Shown one piece after another: positions 35,245 to 45,330 of a DNA stretch of 64,000 bases. Source of the DNA: Algoriphagus marincola DSM 16067 (GTDB taxonomy: Bacteria; Bacteroidota; Bacteroidia; Cytophagales; Cyclobacteriaceae); contig NZ_AUBU01000002.1 of the NCBI RefSeq assembly GCF_000429405.1, positions 434,001 to 498,000 on the forward strand, in the 5' to 3' direction. A program made the position numbers and the translations under genes. Each line of letters begins with the position of its first letter. Within the stretch, counting starts at the first letter, position 1. The notes beneath the pieces were generated by a model. The model was not told the origin of the DNA. It saw nothing but the letters and a program-made list of their open reading frames with translations, and did no database searches.

Positions 35245-36762
35245 ATGAACAAGATATACAGCCTTTGTTTCGTTATTTTATTTCTCTCGTTCACCCTTTC
35301 GGCACAGGAGACAAATTCTAATGCTGAAAAAAAGCAAGACCCTAAAGCAGAAGTTTTTGAATCTGATATTTCAGTCAACATTGACGGTAAGTCCATCGAT
35401 CTCCGAGCTCATGCCGGTACGATGGAGCTCAAAGATGAAAACAACAAACCAATCGCACTTTTTGGATTTACGGCTTATTTCAAGAAAAATCCTGAGAAAA
35501 ATAGACCGATTGTCTTTGCCTACAATGGAGGCCCGGGCTCTTCATCCTATTGGCTTCACTTGGGTATCATGGGGCCCCGAAGAGTAGTGGTAGATGATCC
35601 TAATTACAATCCTGCAGCTCCTTATGAATTGGTAAATAATGAGTTTTCGATTTTGGATGTGGCAGATGTAGTAATGATGGACCCCGTGGGAACAGGTTTA
35701 TCGGTTCCAATAGGAGAGGCTACAGGAAAGGATTTCTGGGGAGTGGATCAGGATATCCGAAGTGTCAGTTTATTTATCATGCAGTTTCTGAAGGAGCATG
35801 ATCGACTCAATTCACCTAAATATATTTTGGGAGAAAGTTACGGTACTTTCCGAAACGCAGGAGTAATGAATTACCTATTGGGGAAAGGATACGCGCTCAA
35901 TGGTGTGATCATGGTTTCGGCGGTTTTTGATTTGCGAACGCTCTTTTTCGCTCCCAATGAAGATGTCTCCTACATCGTCTATCTACCAACCATGGCAGCG
36001 ACATCCTGGTATCACAATCGGGTAGCTGATAAGGGAGAAAGTTTACCTGAATTTGTGCAAGAAGTACGGGAATTCACCGAGAATGAATATGCCCCTGCGC
36101 TTTTCAAGGGGAATCGAATTTCAGCCTCAGAAAAATCTCAAATTGCCCAAAAACTTCAAGATATCACTGGGATAGCAGCAGGTACTTGGGAGCGAGCAGA
36201 TTTGAAAATCACTGCATCAGAGTATTTCCAAGAGCTACTTCGCGACGAGGAGAACACCGTAGGTAGACTAGACTCCCGATACAAGGGAATCAATATCGAT
36301 CCGATGTCCATGGATTCCTTCACAGATCCACAAAGTGACGCAATTTCCCCAGCCTATACCATGGCGTTTTTGGATTATTTCCATGGTCAGTTGGGCGTGA
36401 GTAAAGATTGGCTTTATGCAACTTCGGCTTATTCTAAGCCAGGGTTTAATTGGGATTGGAAGCATCAGGGAAATAACTTCTGGGGTGCAGATGCCGCTGT
36501 CACCACCCTTCCTGATATGGCGGAGGCACTTAGCAAGGATCCCAATGTGAAAGTTTTGATCATGAACGGCTACTATGATTTGGCTACTGTTTTCTATGGA
36601 GTAGAGCATTCTATTTCGCATCTGGATTTGCCTCAGCAGGCGATAGATCGCATTATTATGACTTACTATGAAGCAGGTCATATGATGTACACGCATCTTC
36701 CTTCCGCTCAGGAGTTTAGAGTTGATCTTAAGAGTTTTATTGAGGATACTCAGAGAAAATAA
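35245..36762 (+). CDS. S10 family serine carboxypeptidase, secreted
   Basis: 505 residues with a Sec signal (about 1-20). The peptidase S10 fold is shown by NGGPGSS (94-100, oxyanion region), the nucleophile Ser198 in GESYG (196-200), Asp in MNGYYDLATVFYG and His in EAGHMMYTH. Removes C-terminal residues from peptides in the periplasm or medium. Followed 16 bases later by a serine hydrolase that is probably co-transcribed. Confidence 0.93.
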   Translation: MNKIYSLCFVILFLSFTLSAQETNSNAEKKQDPKAEVFESDISVNIDGKSIDLRAHAGTMELKDENNKPIALFGFTAYFKKNPEKNRPIVFAYNGGPGSSSYWLHLGIMGPRRVVVDDPNYNPAAPYELVNNEFSILDVADVVMMDPVGTGLSVPIGEATGKDFWGVDQDIRSVSLFIMQFLKEHDRLNSPKYILGESYGTFRNAGVMNYLLGKGYALNGVIMVSAVFDLRTLFFAPNEDVSYIVYLPTMAATSWYHNRVADKGESLPEFVQEVREFTENEYAPALFKGNRISASEKSQIAQKLQDITGIAAGTWERADLKITASEYFQELLRDEENTVGRLDSRYKGINIDPMSMDSFTDPQSDAISPAYTMAFLDYFHGQLGVSKDWLYATSAYSKPGFNWDWKHQGNNFWGADAAVTTLPDMAEALSKDPNVKVLIMNGYYDLATVFYGVEHSISHLDLPQQAIDRIIMTYYEAGHMMYTHLPSAQEFRVDLKSFIEDTQRK

Positions 36763-36778
36763 TCCAGCTTAGATTCAA

Positions 36779-37873
36779 ATGACCAAAAGTCTCACACTTT
36801 TAGCTACGATTTTTCTTAGCTTTTCATCTTCTGCTTTGCTTAGAGCCCAAGCTCTTTCAGAGTCTCAGCTTTATTTTCCCCCAAAGGTTGGTCTGACTTG
36901 GGAGCGGATGTCTTTCCCTGAAACTGGCTGGGATCAAGCTGGAATGGGAGAGTTTTTATCTTGGCTGGAAAGCACCAATACTAGAGCTTTTCTCATCTTG
37001 AAAGATGGGAAACTCGTTGTCGAAGAATACCGCGGAAACCGCCTTACCGGAATGGGGCCTATGGATGAGAGTTCCCTTTGGTATTGGGCCTCTGCCGGCA
37101 AAACACTTACTGCGGCACTTCTTGGAATCGCCGAAGCGGAAGGGCTCCTAAAGCTAAAGGATCGCAGCCAAAAATACCTTGGGAAAGGATGGACTTCTTT
37201 AGAAAATAAGGAGGAGAAAAGAATCAGGATTGTTCATCAGCTAAGCATGACCACCGGGCTTGATGATACAGGTGATTTGAATAGCGTGACTCCTTCGGAC
37301 CTCCGCTTTAGGGCTAAAGCCGGAACCCGATGGAGTTATCACAATGCTCCATATACTGTCCTCAAACAAGTGGTACAAAATGCAAGCGGCAGGTCCTTCC
37401 AAGATTATTTTCATGAAAAAATCAGAGATAGGATCGGGATGAATGGCCTTTGGCAAAATACCGGAGGAAATAATGTGTACTATTCAAGTCCTCGATCCAT
37501 GGCACGCTTTGGACTTTTGCTTCTAGCCAAAGGAAAATGGGAAGACGAACAGGTTCTAAATTCCGAATTTGTAGAGCAAATGATCAGTCCATCGCAAGAC
37601 TTTAATCCAAGTTACGGATTATTGACCTGGCTAAATGGGCAAAGCTTTTACAGGTTGCCGGGCATGGGAAGAAATTTACCAGGTTCATTGGTGCCGGATG
37701 CACCCGAGGACATGTTTATGGCTTTGGGTAAAAATGGACAATTTTTGATGGTGATCCCTTCTCAAAATGTGGTCATCGTCCGAATGGGAGCAAGTTCGGA
37801 TACTTCTCAAATACCTTTTTTATTGATGAATCAGATTTGGGAAAGACTCGGGCCAGTGATCAGTGGGAATTAA
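36779..37873 (+). CDS. Serine hydrolase, beta-lactamase (class C-like) fold
   Basis: 364 residues with a signal peptide (about 1-23). The catalytic SxxK is Ser105-Ala-Gly-Lys108 (WASAGKTLTAAL), and the second motif YxN is seen as WSYHNAPY. These features fit esterase or D-aminopeptidase relatives of class C beta-lactamases rather than a dedicated resistance enzyme. Periplasmic. It sits directly behind the S10 peptidase gene, suggesting a role in peptide or peptidoglycan processing; substrate not known. Confidence 0.88.
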   Translation: MTKSLTLLATIFLSFSSSALLRAQALSESQLYFPPKVGLTWERMSFPETGWDQAGMGEFLSWLESTNTRAFLILKDGKLVVEEYRGNRLTGMGPMDESSLWYWASAGKTLTAALLGIAEAEGLLKLKDRSQKYLGKGWTSLENKEEKRIRIVHQLSMTTGLDDTGDLNSVTPSDLRFRAKAGTRWSYHNAPYTVLKQVVQNASGRSFQDYFHEKIRDRIGMNGLWQNTGGNNVYYSSPRSMARFGLLLLAKGKWEDEQVLNSEFVEQMISPSQDFNPSYGLLTWLNGQSFYRLPGMGRNLPGSLVPDAPEDMFMALGKNGQFLMVIPSQNVVIVRMGASSDTSQIPFLLMNQIWERLGPVISGN

Positions 37874-37891
37874 GCTAGTATCCAGACAAGT

Positions 37892-38278
37892 TTAAATATA
37901 CTTGCTGAGCTGGTAATTGATTTTATCCAGAGACAATGGTTTCTCAAGAAATCCCGATACAATATTGAAGCTTAGTGCTTTCTGCCTGTCTTGGAAGTCG
38001 ATGGAGCTTGATAGAATTACGATTTCATCTTTTCTTTCAGGAAATTTTTCCTGATAGGTATTCAAAAACTCCCAACCATTCATGACCGGCATGTTGATGT
38101 CAAGAAAAATCAAAAGTTGTTGGTTTTGCGGAAACTCTTCAATCTTTTTTAATGCTAAATCTGCTTCTAAAAATTCAAGAATGCTCTCGCTCACTTCTGT
38201 CTTTCCAAGCAGTCGTTTATTGATCAGGTTATTAATCGGATCATCATCCACTAGAAAAATGGCATCAAATTGAATCAT
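37892..38278 (-). CDS. Single-domain response regulator (CheY-like)
   Basis: 128 residues, a receiver domain with no output domain. The acidic pocket DDD (11-13), phosphoacceptor Asp60 in FLDINMPVMNGWEF, and the conserved Lys in LEKPLS are all present. It probably acts by protein-protein contact after phosphorylation. No histidine kinase is adjacent, so the partner is elsewhere. Such lone receivers are common in Bacteroidota. Confidence 0.92.
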   Translation of the reverse strand: MIQFDAIFLVDDDPINNLINKRLLGKTEVSESILEFLEADLALKKIEEFPQNQQLLIFLDINMPVMNGWEFLNTYQEKFPERKDEIVILSSSIDFQDRQKALSFNIVSGFLEKPLSLDKINYQLSKYI

Positions 38279-38382
38279 GCAGTGTCATTGGATCAGGCAT
38301 TGGCAAAATACGATTATTCCAATAGCAAGAAAAAGGTTTTGGTAGATTTTTAATGAAGTTGTTTCGTTTAGCAAAGGTGAAT

Positions 38383-38412
38383 AAAAAAAGGGAAACCGAA
38401 GCTTCCCTTTTC
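38383..38412 (-). terminator. Rho-independent terminator of groESL
   Basis: AAAGGGAA (38387-38394) pairs with TTCCCTTT (38403-38410); on the minus strand a run of seven T follows. It begins about 22 bases after the groEL stop. Confidence 0.85.
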
Positions 38413-38433
38413 AAATAATTTAGAATGAGCAGA

Positions 38434-40080
<1,647 letters not shown>

Positions 40081-40097
40081 TTAGTTTCTACAAATAA

Positions 40098-40376
40098 TTA
40101 AAGGATTGCGAAAATGTCGGACTCACGCATAATCAAGTAGTCAGCGCCGTCGACGTTGAGCTCAGTACCGGAGTATTTTCCGTACAAAACAGTGTCGCCC
40201 ACTTTCACAGTCAATGGTTCATCTTTCTTACCAGTTCCGATGGCCACTACCGTACCTTTCTGAGGCTTTTCTTTGGCTGTATCCGGAATGTATAATCCGG
40301 AAGCGGTTTTTTCTTCGGCTGCAGCAGGCTGTACCAACACCCTGTCCGCAAGTGGTTTGATGTTCACGTTTGACAT
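40098..40376 (-). CDS. groES: Co-chaperonin GroES
   Basis: 92 residues, normal size. It begins [20 protein letters not shown] and has the mobile-loop segment [20 protein letters not shown], which contacts GroEL. The heptameric lid protein is first in the operon with groEL. Upstream DNA (40459-40560) carries several TGTCAG/CTGACA repeats that may control heat-shock expression. Confidence 0.99.
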   Translation of the reverse strand: MSNVNIKPLADRVLVQPAAAEEKTASGLYIPDTAKEKPQKGTVVAIGTGKKDEPLTVKVGDTVLYGKYSGTELNVDGADYLIMRESDIFAIL

Positions 40377-40458
40377 TTTTATGAAATTTTTAAAGGTTAG
40401 ATTAAAATTCTGAAGCCACTAGAGCGATTCCTGTGCCAATGAGTTTTTAAAGAAAAAC

Positions 40459-40560
40459 ACTGACAAATCGGCCACACTTTGTCAGTTTCTGACCGCTGTT
40501 ATGAAGTTTTCATTCTAAAAAACTGTCAAAATTTCCAAAGGCTCTGGACAAAAATGTCAG
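40459..40560. promoter_or_regulatory. Cluster of TGTCAG/CTGACA palindromes upstream of groES
   Basis: Perfect inverted repeat ACTGACAAA (40459-40467) with TTTGTCAGT (40478-40486); perfect palindrome GTCAGTTTCTGAC (40481-40493); and CTGGACAAAAATGTCAG (40544-40560), an imperfect palindrome with GACA/TGTC arms. They lie between groES and the divergent gene at 40593. I see no CIRCE element. A heat-shock sigma site or regulator is suspected. Confidence 0.55.
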
Positions 40561-40592
40561 AATTCATTACTTTTTGTAAAAGCTTCTAGAAT

Positions 40593-41303
40593 ATGAGTAA
40601 ACTATCGAAAAATTGGATCACCGAGGGCCTGATTGATTTTGAATACAAAAAGTACCAATTATTGGCTTATTTGCAGGAAACTGATAAATCCTTTAAGGCG
40701 ATCAAGCTTTACCCACCGCTTGGTGAGCTGATTGAGCATCATCGAAATCTCAATGCTTTCAAGTCAGGCAAAAGACAACTTTCAGATATGTTTCCAAAAG
40801 CTTTGGAAAGTGTGGACTTCAAAAAGAAGAAGTTGAATTATCAATCTCAATCAGATGATTCCGAGATGATGAAAGAGATTCACCTGATTACCGATTTTGC
40901 GATTGAAAAGATCCAAGATCAGATCTATGAAGGAAGAGCAATCTATGATTTTGTGGAGGATCATATAGCCTTCGAGCCGGTTGGCATATTACCGATCTAC
41001 ACCAAAGAGGGATTTGTTTTTTTAACTCGGGAAAAGCGATCTGACATCCATGCATTTCGCTATCAGTCCAGTTTGCTACAAATAGCAGGGGAGCGTTTCC
41101 GAAGTATATCTTTGTGGCTGGGGGGGATTTTTCAACGGACTCTAGTCCGAACCCTAGAGGCTTTGAAGCTGGAATTAATTCGTGAAATCAAGGAATTGCC
41201 CAATCCCGCCGCTTGGCGAATGCATAGCAAGCAGGATTTTCCCATCGAAGAGACTTTGCTTCCGATCAGCAAGAGATTGCTATTACAGCATGTCAGTAAA
41301 TGA
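40593..41303 (+). CDS. Conserved hypothetical protein, divergent from groES
   Basis: 236 residues, cytoplasmic by appearance (no signal, no helix). Mostly helical and charged in the middle (SDDSEMMKEIHLITDFAIEK), then a short strand pair (FEPVGILPIYTKEGFVFLTR) and a C-terminal helix (LVRTLEALKLELIREIKELP, then NPAAWRM). I do not recognise a family. It shares the groES regulatory gap, so it might be co-regulated with chaperonins, but that is only inference from position. Confidence 0.75.
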   Translation: MSKLSKNWITEGLIDFEYKKYQLLAYLQETDKSFKAIKLYPPLGELIEHHRNLNAFKSGKRQLSDMFPKALESVDFKKKKLNYQSQSDDSEMMKEIHLITDFAIEKIQDQIYEGRAIYDFVEDHIAFEPVGILPIYTKEGFVFLTREKRSDIHAFRYQSSLLQIAGERFRSISLWLGGIFQRTLVRTLEALKLELIREIKELPNPAAWRMHSKQDFPIEETLLPISKRLLLQHVSK

Positions 41304-41313
41304 AAGGTAAGGC

Positions 41314-42246
41314 TTAGCTGGCTTCTACTAATTCCTTTTCGGTATTAGGGATGTTCTGATTTGCTGTGATTTCAGCCTTTTTACGTTTTTGGATCACATC
41401 GGCACCTGGCTTGTCAAAAAGAATCAACCAAGCTTCTTTCAGGTTTTTTGCCTTTCGAAGGTCAACAAAAATGTCTCTCCATTCATGAAAAACCAGATAA
41501 ATAGGATTGTAGGAAGTCACCGGCTTGGTAATACCATAAGTCGGTCGCTCCTGCTCCTCCATAAATGTCCCAAACATTCGGTCCCAGATAATAAAGGTTG
41601 AGCCGTAGTTCTTGTCCAGGTAATGCTCATCACTCGCATGATGTACGCGGTGGTGAGAAGGTGTGGTAAAAAAGAACTCGATTGCTGGATGTAATTTTTT
41701 GATGTATTCGGTATGAATCCAGAATTGATAAAGGACTGCTATCTGATGACAGATGAAAAACACAAATGGATCAAAGCCCATCAACATGACAGGGATGAAG
41801 AAGACGATCTTGATGTGTTGTGTCCAGCCCAAACGGAAAGAAACCGAGAAGTTGTACTTGGAACTGTTGTGGTGCGTGATGTGCGTAGCCCACCAAAAAC
41901 GTTGTTCGTGAGCGACTCTATGTGCCCAATATCTGGCAAAATCAATGGCGACAAAGCAGACAATGAATGACCACCATGTTGCCGGAATTTTGAAAGGGGC
42001 CAGGTTGTAAAAGAATAGGGCTACACCGAACGTGGCCAGTTTGATCATGGCGCTAATCCCAACATTGACTAGGCCAATGGTAGAGGCTGCCAGGAAGTCT
42101 TTGGTATCATACGCATCACGTTTTTGGTACCAGCTAATTCCCCATTCGATAAATACCAAAAGAAACATGATTGGAGCTGCCCATAGAATAAGATTTGGCC
42201 AGCTTTCAAGTTGAAGGTCCTCCAGTCGGAGAGGTTGATTTTGCAT
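41314..42246 (-). CDS. Sterol desaturase/fatty acid hydroxylase family protein
   Basis: 310 residues with about five hydrophobic segments. The di-iron His clusters of the family are visible: HRVAHEQRFWWATHITHHNS (about 112-131) and HRVHHASDEHY further on. Members use O2 to hydroxylate or desaturate lipids at the membrane. Similar Bacteroidota proteins are often annotated only by family. Substrate not predictable. It lies downstream of the secG terminator and so has a separate transcript. Confidence 0.9.
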   Translation of the reverse strand: MQNQPLRLEDLQLESWPNLILWAAPIMFLLVFIEWGISWYQKRDAYDTKDFLAASTIGLVNVGISAMIKLATFGVALFFYNLAPFKIPATWWSFIVCFVAIDFARYWAHRVAHEQRFWWATHITHHNSSKYNFSVSFRLGWTQHIKIVFFIPVMLMGFDPFVFFICHQIAVLYQFWIHTEYIKKLHPAIEFFFTTPSHHRVHHASDEHYLDKNYGSTFIIWDRMFGTFMEEQERPTYGITKPVTSYNPIYLVFHEWRDIFVDLRKAKNLKEAWLILFDKPGADVIQKRKKAEITANQNIPNTEKELVEAS

Positions 42247-42335
42247 AAAATTAATTTCGATTCAGGAGCAGATTTCGAAAGTTGGTGGTGATAAACATCA
42301 AACCTGCTCTAAAAAACAACTCGATTACAAGGTAC

Positions 42336-42369
42336 AAAAAAAATGTCCGCCTTGAAAAGACGGACATCA
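42336..42369 (-). terminator. Rho-independent terminator after secG
   Basis: ATGTCCG (42343-42349) pairs with CGGACAT (42361-42367); on the minus strand a run of eight T follows. It lies about 22 bases past the secG stop and ends the miaB-to-secG operon. Confidence 0.9.
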
Positions 42370-42389
42370 TTAATTATTTCTATCGGTGA

Positions 42390-42752
42390 TTAATTGCCTG
42401 CGCTATCAGGCTCAGTTGTGGGTTCCTCAGTTGGTAAGATGCTTTCAGTTTCCTGTTCTCCGAATGCTGGAGCTACTACTTGTTGCTTCGCATTTTCAAT
42501 GTTTGGAGATGAGAATTGATTGGACTGCGGGTTGGTATAGAAAGCAGAAGAAACCAAGGATAAAACCAAAATGGATACAGCTAAAACCCAAGTTGCTTTT
42601 TCCAAAACATTTCCGGTACGAGTCACTCCCATAATTTGGGAAGCACTACCTCCGAAAGCTGCCCCAACGCCTCCTTTAGAATTTTGGCCTAGGATGACAA
42701 GTATTAATAATACTGCCAAAATCAGGATAACGGTAATCAAGAACGTAAACAT
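42390..42752 (-). CDS. secG: Preprotein translocase subunit SecG
   Basis: 120 residues. Two membrane helices (about 2-22 and 52-73) flank the conserved QNSKGGVGAAFGGSASQIMG loop. SecG assists SecYEG protein export. The C-terminal tail (about 75-120) is long, polar and acidic, as in other Bacteroidota. It is the last gene of the operon, separated from the previous gene by one base. Confidence 0.95.
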   Translation of the reverse strand: MFTFLITVILILAVLLILVILGQNSKGGVGAAFGGSASQIMGVTRTGNVLEKATWVLAVSILVLSLVSSAFYTNPQSNQFSSPNIENAKQQVVAPAFGEQETESILPTEEPTTEPDSAGN

Positions 42753-42753
42753 A

Positions 42754-43491
42754 TTATGAGTCGGTATTAGTCAGATTTTGAATTAAGTTCGCAAAGTAAG
42801 CTGATTTCTCTGGAAACTTCAAACTCAGCTTCTCATAAATTTCTACTGCTTTCTGATTTTTCCCTTGCTTGACCAAAAGCTTGGCAAAAGATTCGGTGAT
42901 CAGCTCTTCTTTGATTTGGGTACTGCTTTCAGCCAGATTTTCTTTGTTTTGATTGGCTTCGATCTCTTTGATCGTGGCCATCTTGATATCCTTTTTACTG
43001 AAAGCCTTGATCAGATCGATCTGTTCCTTCTTTTTGGCATCGACAATCTGCTTTTTTTCTTTCTTTTTAATAGACTCAATCAGGTCGTCTCCGGAAGCCT
43101 TTCTTCGCTTGGGTTTGGGCTTCTCCTCAGGTGTAGGCCCGTTCGATTTCAGCCCTTTTTCCAGTTGAACAAGCTTTGCGGTTTGATTAGCGGCTTCGGC
43201 TGGTTTAGTGAGATTTTCTGGCAGAAGATCCTCGTCTTTGGATTCCGAATTGACGGTAGGCTTTTGATGAATCAATTGACGAAGCCAAATTCTGTCAGGG
43301 CTGGTAATAGCCGCCCAACCTAGCGTATTTTCAGAGTTTTGGGACTCCTTCTGGAATTCATAACGTGCGATCAAAGCATGAGGTAGCTGGAAAAATGGGA
43401 AGTTTTCCTGCATTTTTTTCAGCAGAAGGACATCTGATTTTTCCAGATTACTAGCCCGGCTTAATATTTCCTTGAGTTGATTGGCGTTCAC
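42754..43491 (-). CDS. Conserved TPR-like protein in the lptE-secG operon
   Basis: 245 residues. Opens with MNANQLKEILSRASNLEKSD and FPFFQLPHALIARY, which typify a Bacteroidota family found between lptE and secG. The middle is highly charged and Lys-rich (KPKRRKASGDDLIESIKKKE). The C-terminal 40 residues (FAKLLVKQGKNQKAVEIYEK, LSLKFPEKSAYF) look like one TPR unit. No signal peptide, so probably cytoplasmic. Function unknown; operon position suggests an envelope-biogenesis role. Confidence 0.85.
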   Translation of the reverse strand: MNANQLKEILSRASNLEKSDVLLLKKMQENFPFFQLPHALIARYEFQKESQNSENTLGWAAITSPDRIWLRQLIHQKPTVNSESKDEDLLPENLTKPAEAANQTAKLVQLEKGLKSNGPTPEEKPKPKRRKASGDDLIESIKKKEKKQIVDAKKKEQIDLIKAFSKKDIKMATIKEIEANQNKENLAESSTQIKEELITESFAKLLVKQGKNQKAVEIYEKLSLKFPEKSAYFANLIQNLTNTDS

Positions 43492-43518
43492 GATTACTTT
43501 TTTTCCAATATAGACATT

Positions 43519-44058
43519 TTACCAATTTGCCACCGTGGCAGTAAAAATGTCCTGAATGATGTTTCTGAAAATTTCCTCTACCAATTGACTTTCTACATCC
43601 AGCAAAGTAGTCGTTCGAGGATCATAATCCTGGAAGAAAGAGAAGTTTTGCTTGAGATTTTCTTCCTCATTGCTGAGGTTGATGTACTCCACTTCCACAG
43701 ATATCGTCAATCGCATCTGTCCAGCTCGATCCGGAAGGTTTGGATTCCCGCTGGAAACTACCGCTTGTGGAGTCAGGGCATAGCGTTTGATCGCTCCTGA
43801 AAACTGAAGATCCCCATTGGATCTGACAAGCTCTAGCTGAGTATTTCTCTGATAATAATCTTTCAAAGATTCTGTAAAAAGCTGCTCCATGTTGGCAGGT
43901 CCACCACCAGAATCATTGAAGAAATTGTCCACCGAGAAGGACTGGACTAACTCGTAATTGATATTGGTCCCTGTGAAGCTGTAATTCACGGAGCAACCGC
44001 CCAAAAGTAGAATTACTGCAAATAAAGCAGATCGCAATGTCCTATTGATCAATTTCAT
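43519..44058 (-). CDS. lptE: LptE family LPS-assembly lipoprotein
   Basis: 179 residues with lipobox LGGC (about residue 22) and the family opening YSFTGTNI. It is the outer-membrane plug partner of LptD in lipopolysaccharide delivery. The mature part has the alternating strand/helix pattern of the LptE fold (QFSGAIKRYALTPQAV, MRLTISVEVEYINL). The start overlaps the end of the upstream sigma54 activator gene by 17 bases, indicating coupling. Confidence 0.88.
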   Translation of the reverse strand: MKLINRTLRSALFAVILLLGGCSVNYSFTGTNINYELVQSFSVDNFFNDSGGGPANMEQLFTESLKDYYQRNTQLELVRSNGDLQFSGAIKRYALTPQAVVSSGNPNLPDRAGQMRLTISVEVEYINLSNEEENLKQNFSFFQDYDPRTTTLLDVESQLVEEIFRNIIQDIFTATVANW

Positions 44059-45328
44059 ATTGCTTGATTTTGCGGTAAAGTGTGCGTTCAGAGATTCCCA
44101 AATCGGAGGCGGCGTATTTCCGCTTGTTATTATGCTTTCGCAAAGCTTTTAGGATCATTTCCTTCTCCTTTTTTTCTAGCGAAAGGGAGTTGTCATCTTC
44201 CTCATGAATGATGTCTTCTATGGCCTCATCCTCATAGTCGTCTGAACTGCTGTTTTTCTGTGCTTCCAATACCAAAGGCAAAGAGTAACCTGAGCCTCCT
44301 TCGGGTTTCTCTTTTTGGGAGGGACCATTATCCAGATTATCGAAAAGGTCACTGTGCTTTTGTAGCACACTACTACTCACGCCTCCATTTTGGTAAGTTT
44401 CGAGGACGAATTTTTTCAGATCATTCATGTCCTTTTTCATATCAAAAAGGACCTTGTACAATAAATCCCGCTCCGAAAAATCCATGGATTCTCCTGAGGA
44501 GCCACCTGATGGAAGTGGCATAGGAAGTCGGGAGTTGTCTGTAGGAAGGTATTTGCTCAGCGTCTTCGCATCTACTTCCCGCTCTTCTTCCAGGAGGGAT
44601 ATTTGCTCGGCAATGTTTTTTAGCTGTCGGATATTCCCTGGAAAAGGATAGCGCATCAGCAATCCTTGGGCATCAGTATCCAAAGAGATTGGCCGAACTC
44701 GGTATTTTTCAGAAAAATCAGAAGTGAATTTTCGGAAGAGCAAGACTACATCCTCACCCCGCTCACGAAGGGGCGGAACGAAAATCGGCACCGTGTTGAG
44801 TCGGTAATACAAATCCTCTCGAAACTTCCCTTTTTCTACCGCTCTCAACAACTTCACATTAGTGGCTGTGATGACGCGAACATTGGTTTTTTGAACCTTT
44901 GAAGAGCCGACGCGGATAAATTCCCCATTTTCCAAGACCCGAAGCAGTCTGGCTTGGGTGCCTAGGGGCATTTCTCCGATTTCATCCAAAAATATTGTAC
45001 CGCCATCAGTCACTTCGAAGTATCCCTTTCTGGCCTCATGAGCTCCTGTAAAGGATCCTTTCTCATGGCCAAAAAGCTCAGAGTCTATCGTTCCCTCAGG
45101 GATTGCACCACAGTTGATCGCGATAAACTTCCCGTGTTTTCGAGTAGATAGGGAGTGGATGATTTTCGAAAAACTTTCCTTTCCGCTACCGCTTTCTCCA
45201 GTAATCAAGACCGTCATATCAGTCGGTGCAGCCTGCATCGCTACCTGAATGGCATGATTTAGCAGGGGGCTGTTTCCGATGATTCCGAATCGCTGCTTGA
45301 CACTTTGTATTTCGTGGGGAGTGATCAT
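44042..45328 (-). CDS. Sigma54-dependent activator without receiver domain
   Basis: 428 residues from the ATG at 45328, chosen because longer starts run into miaB. The AAA+ domain begins almost at once: Walker A GESGSGKE (44-51) and the sigma54-contact loop GSFTGA (91-96). A linker of about 100 residues leads to a Fis-type HTH at the C terminus (ALRKHNNKRKYAASDLGISE, RTLYRKIKQYEI). There is no N-terminal sensor or receiver, so activity must be controlled by level, partners or the linker. Located in the miaB-lptE-secG operon, a recurring Bacteroidota arrangement. Confidence 0.9.
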   Translation of the reverse strand: MITPHEIQSVKQRFGIIGNSPLLNHAIQVAMQAAPTDMTVLITGESGSGKESFSKIIHSLSTRKHGKFIAINCGAIPEGTIDSELFGHEKGSFTGAHEARKGYFEVTDGGTIFLDEIGEMPLGTQARLLRVLENGEFIRVGSSKVQKTNVRVITATNVKLLRAVEKGKFREDLYYRLNTVPIFVPPLRERGEDVVLLFRKFTSDFSEKYRVRPISLDTDAQGLLMRYPFPGNIRQLKNIAEQISLLEEEREVDAKTLSKYLPTDNSRLPMPLPSGGSSGESMDFSERDLLYKVLFDMKKDMNDLKKFVLETYQNGGVSSSVLQKHSDLFDNLDNGPSQKEKPEGGSGYSLPLVLEAQKNSSSDDYEDEAIEDIIHEEDDNSLSLEKKEKEMILKALRKHNNKRKYAASDLGISERTLYRKIKQYEIDQ

Positions 45329-45330
45329 GC

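Noticed and set aside
36779-37873. Antibiotic-resistance class C beta-lactamase
   Set aside because: It has the fold and the SxxK/YxN motifs, but I see no KTG-box context that would support a dedicated beta-lactamase; an esterase or peptidase relative is likelier.
40377-40592. CIRCE (HrcA) operator upstream of groES
   Set aside because: The TTAGCACTC-N9-GAGTGCTAA motif is not present; the repeats there are TGTCAG-based.
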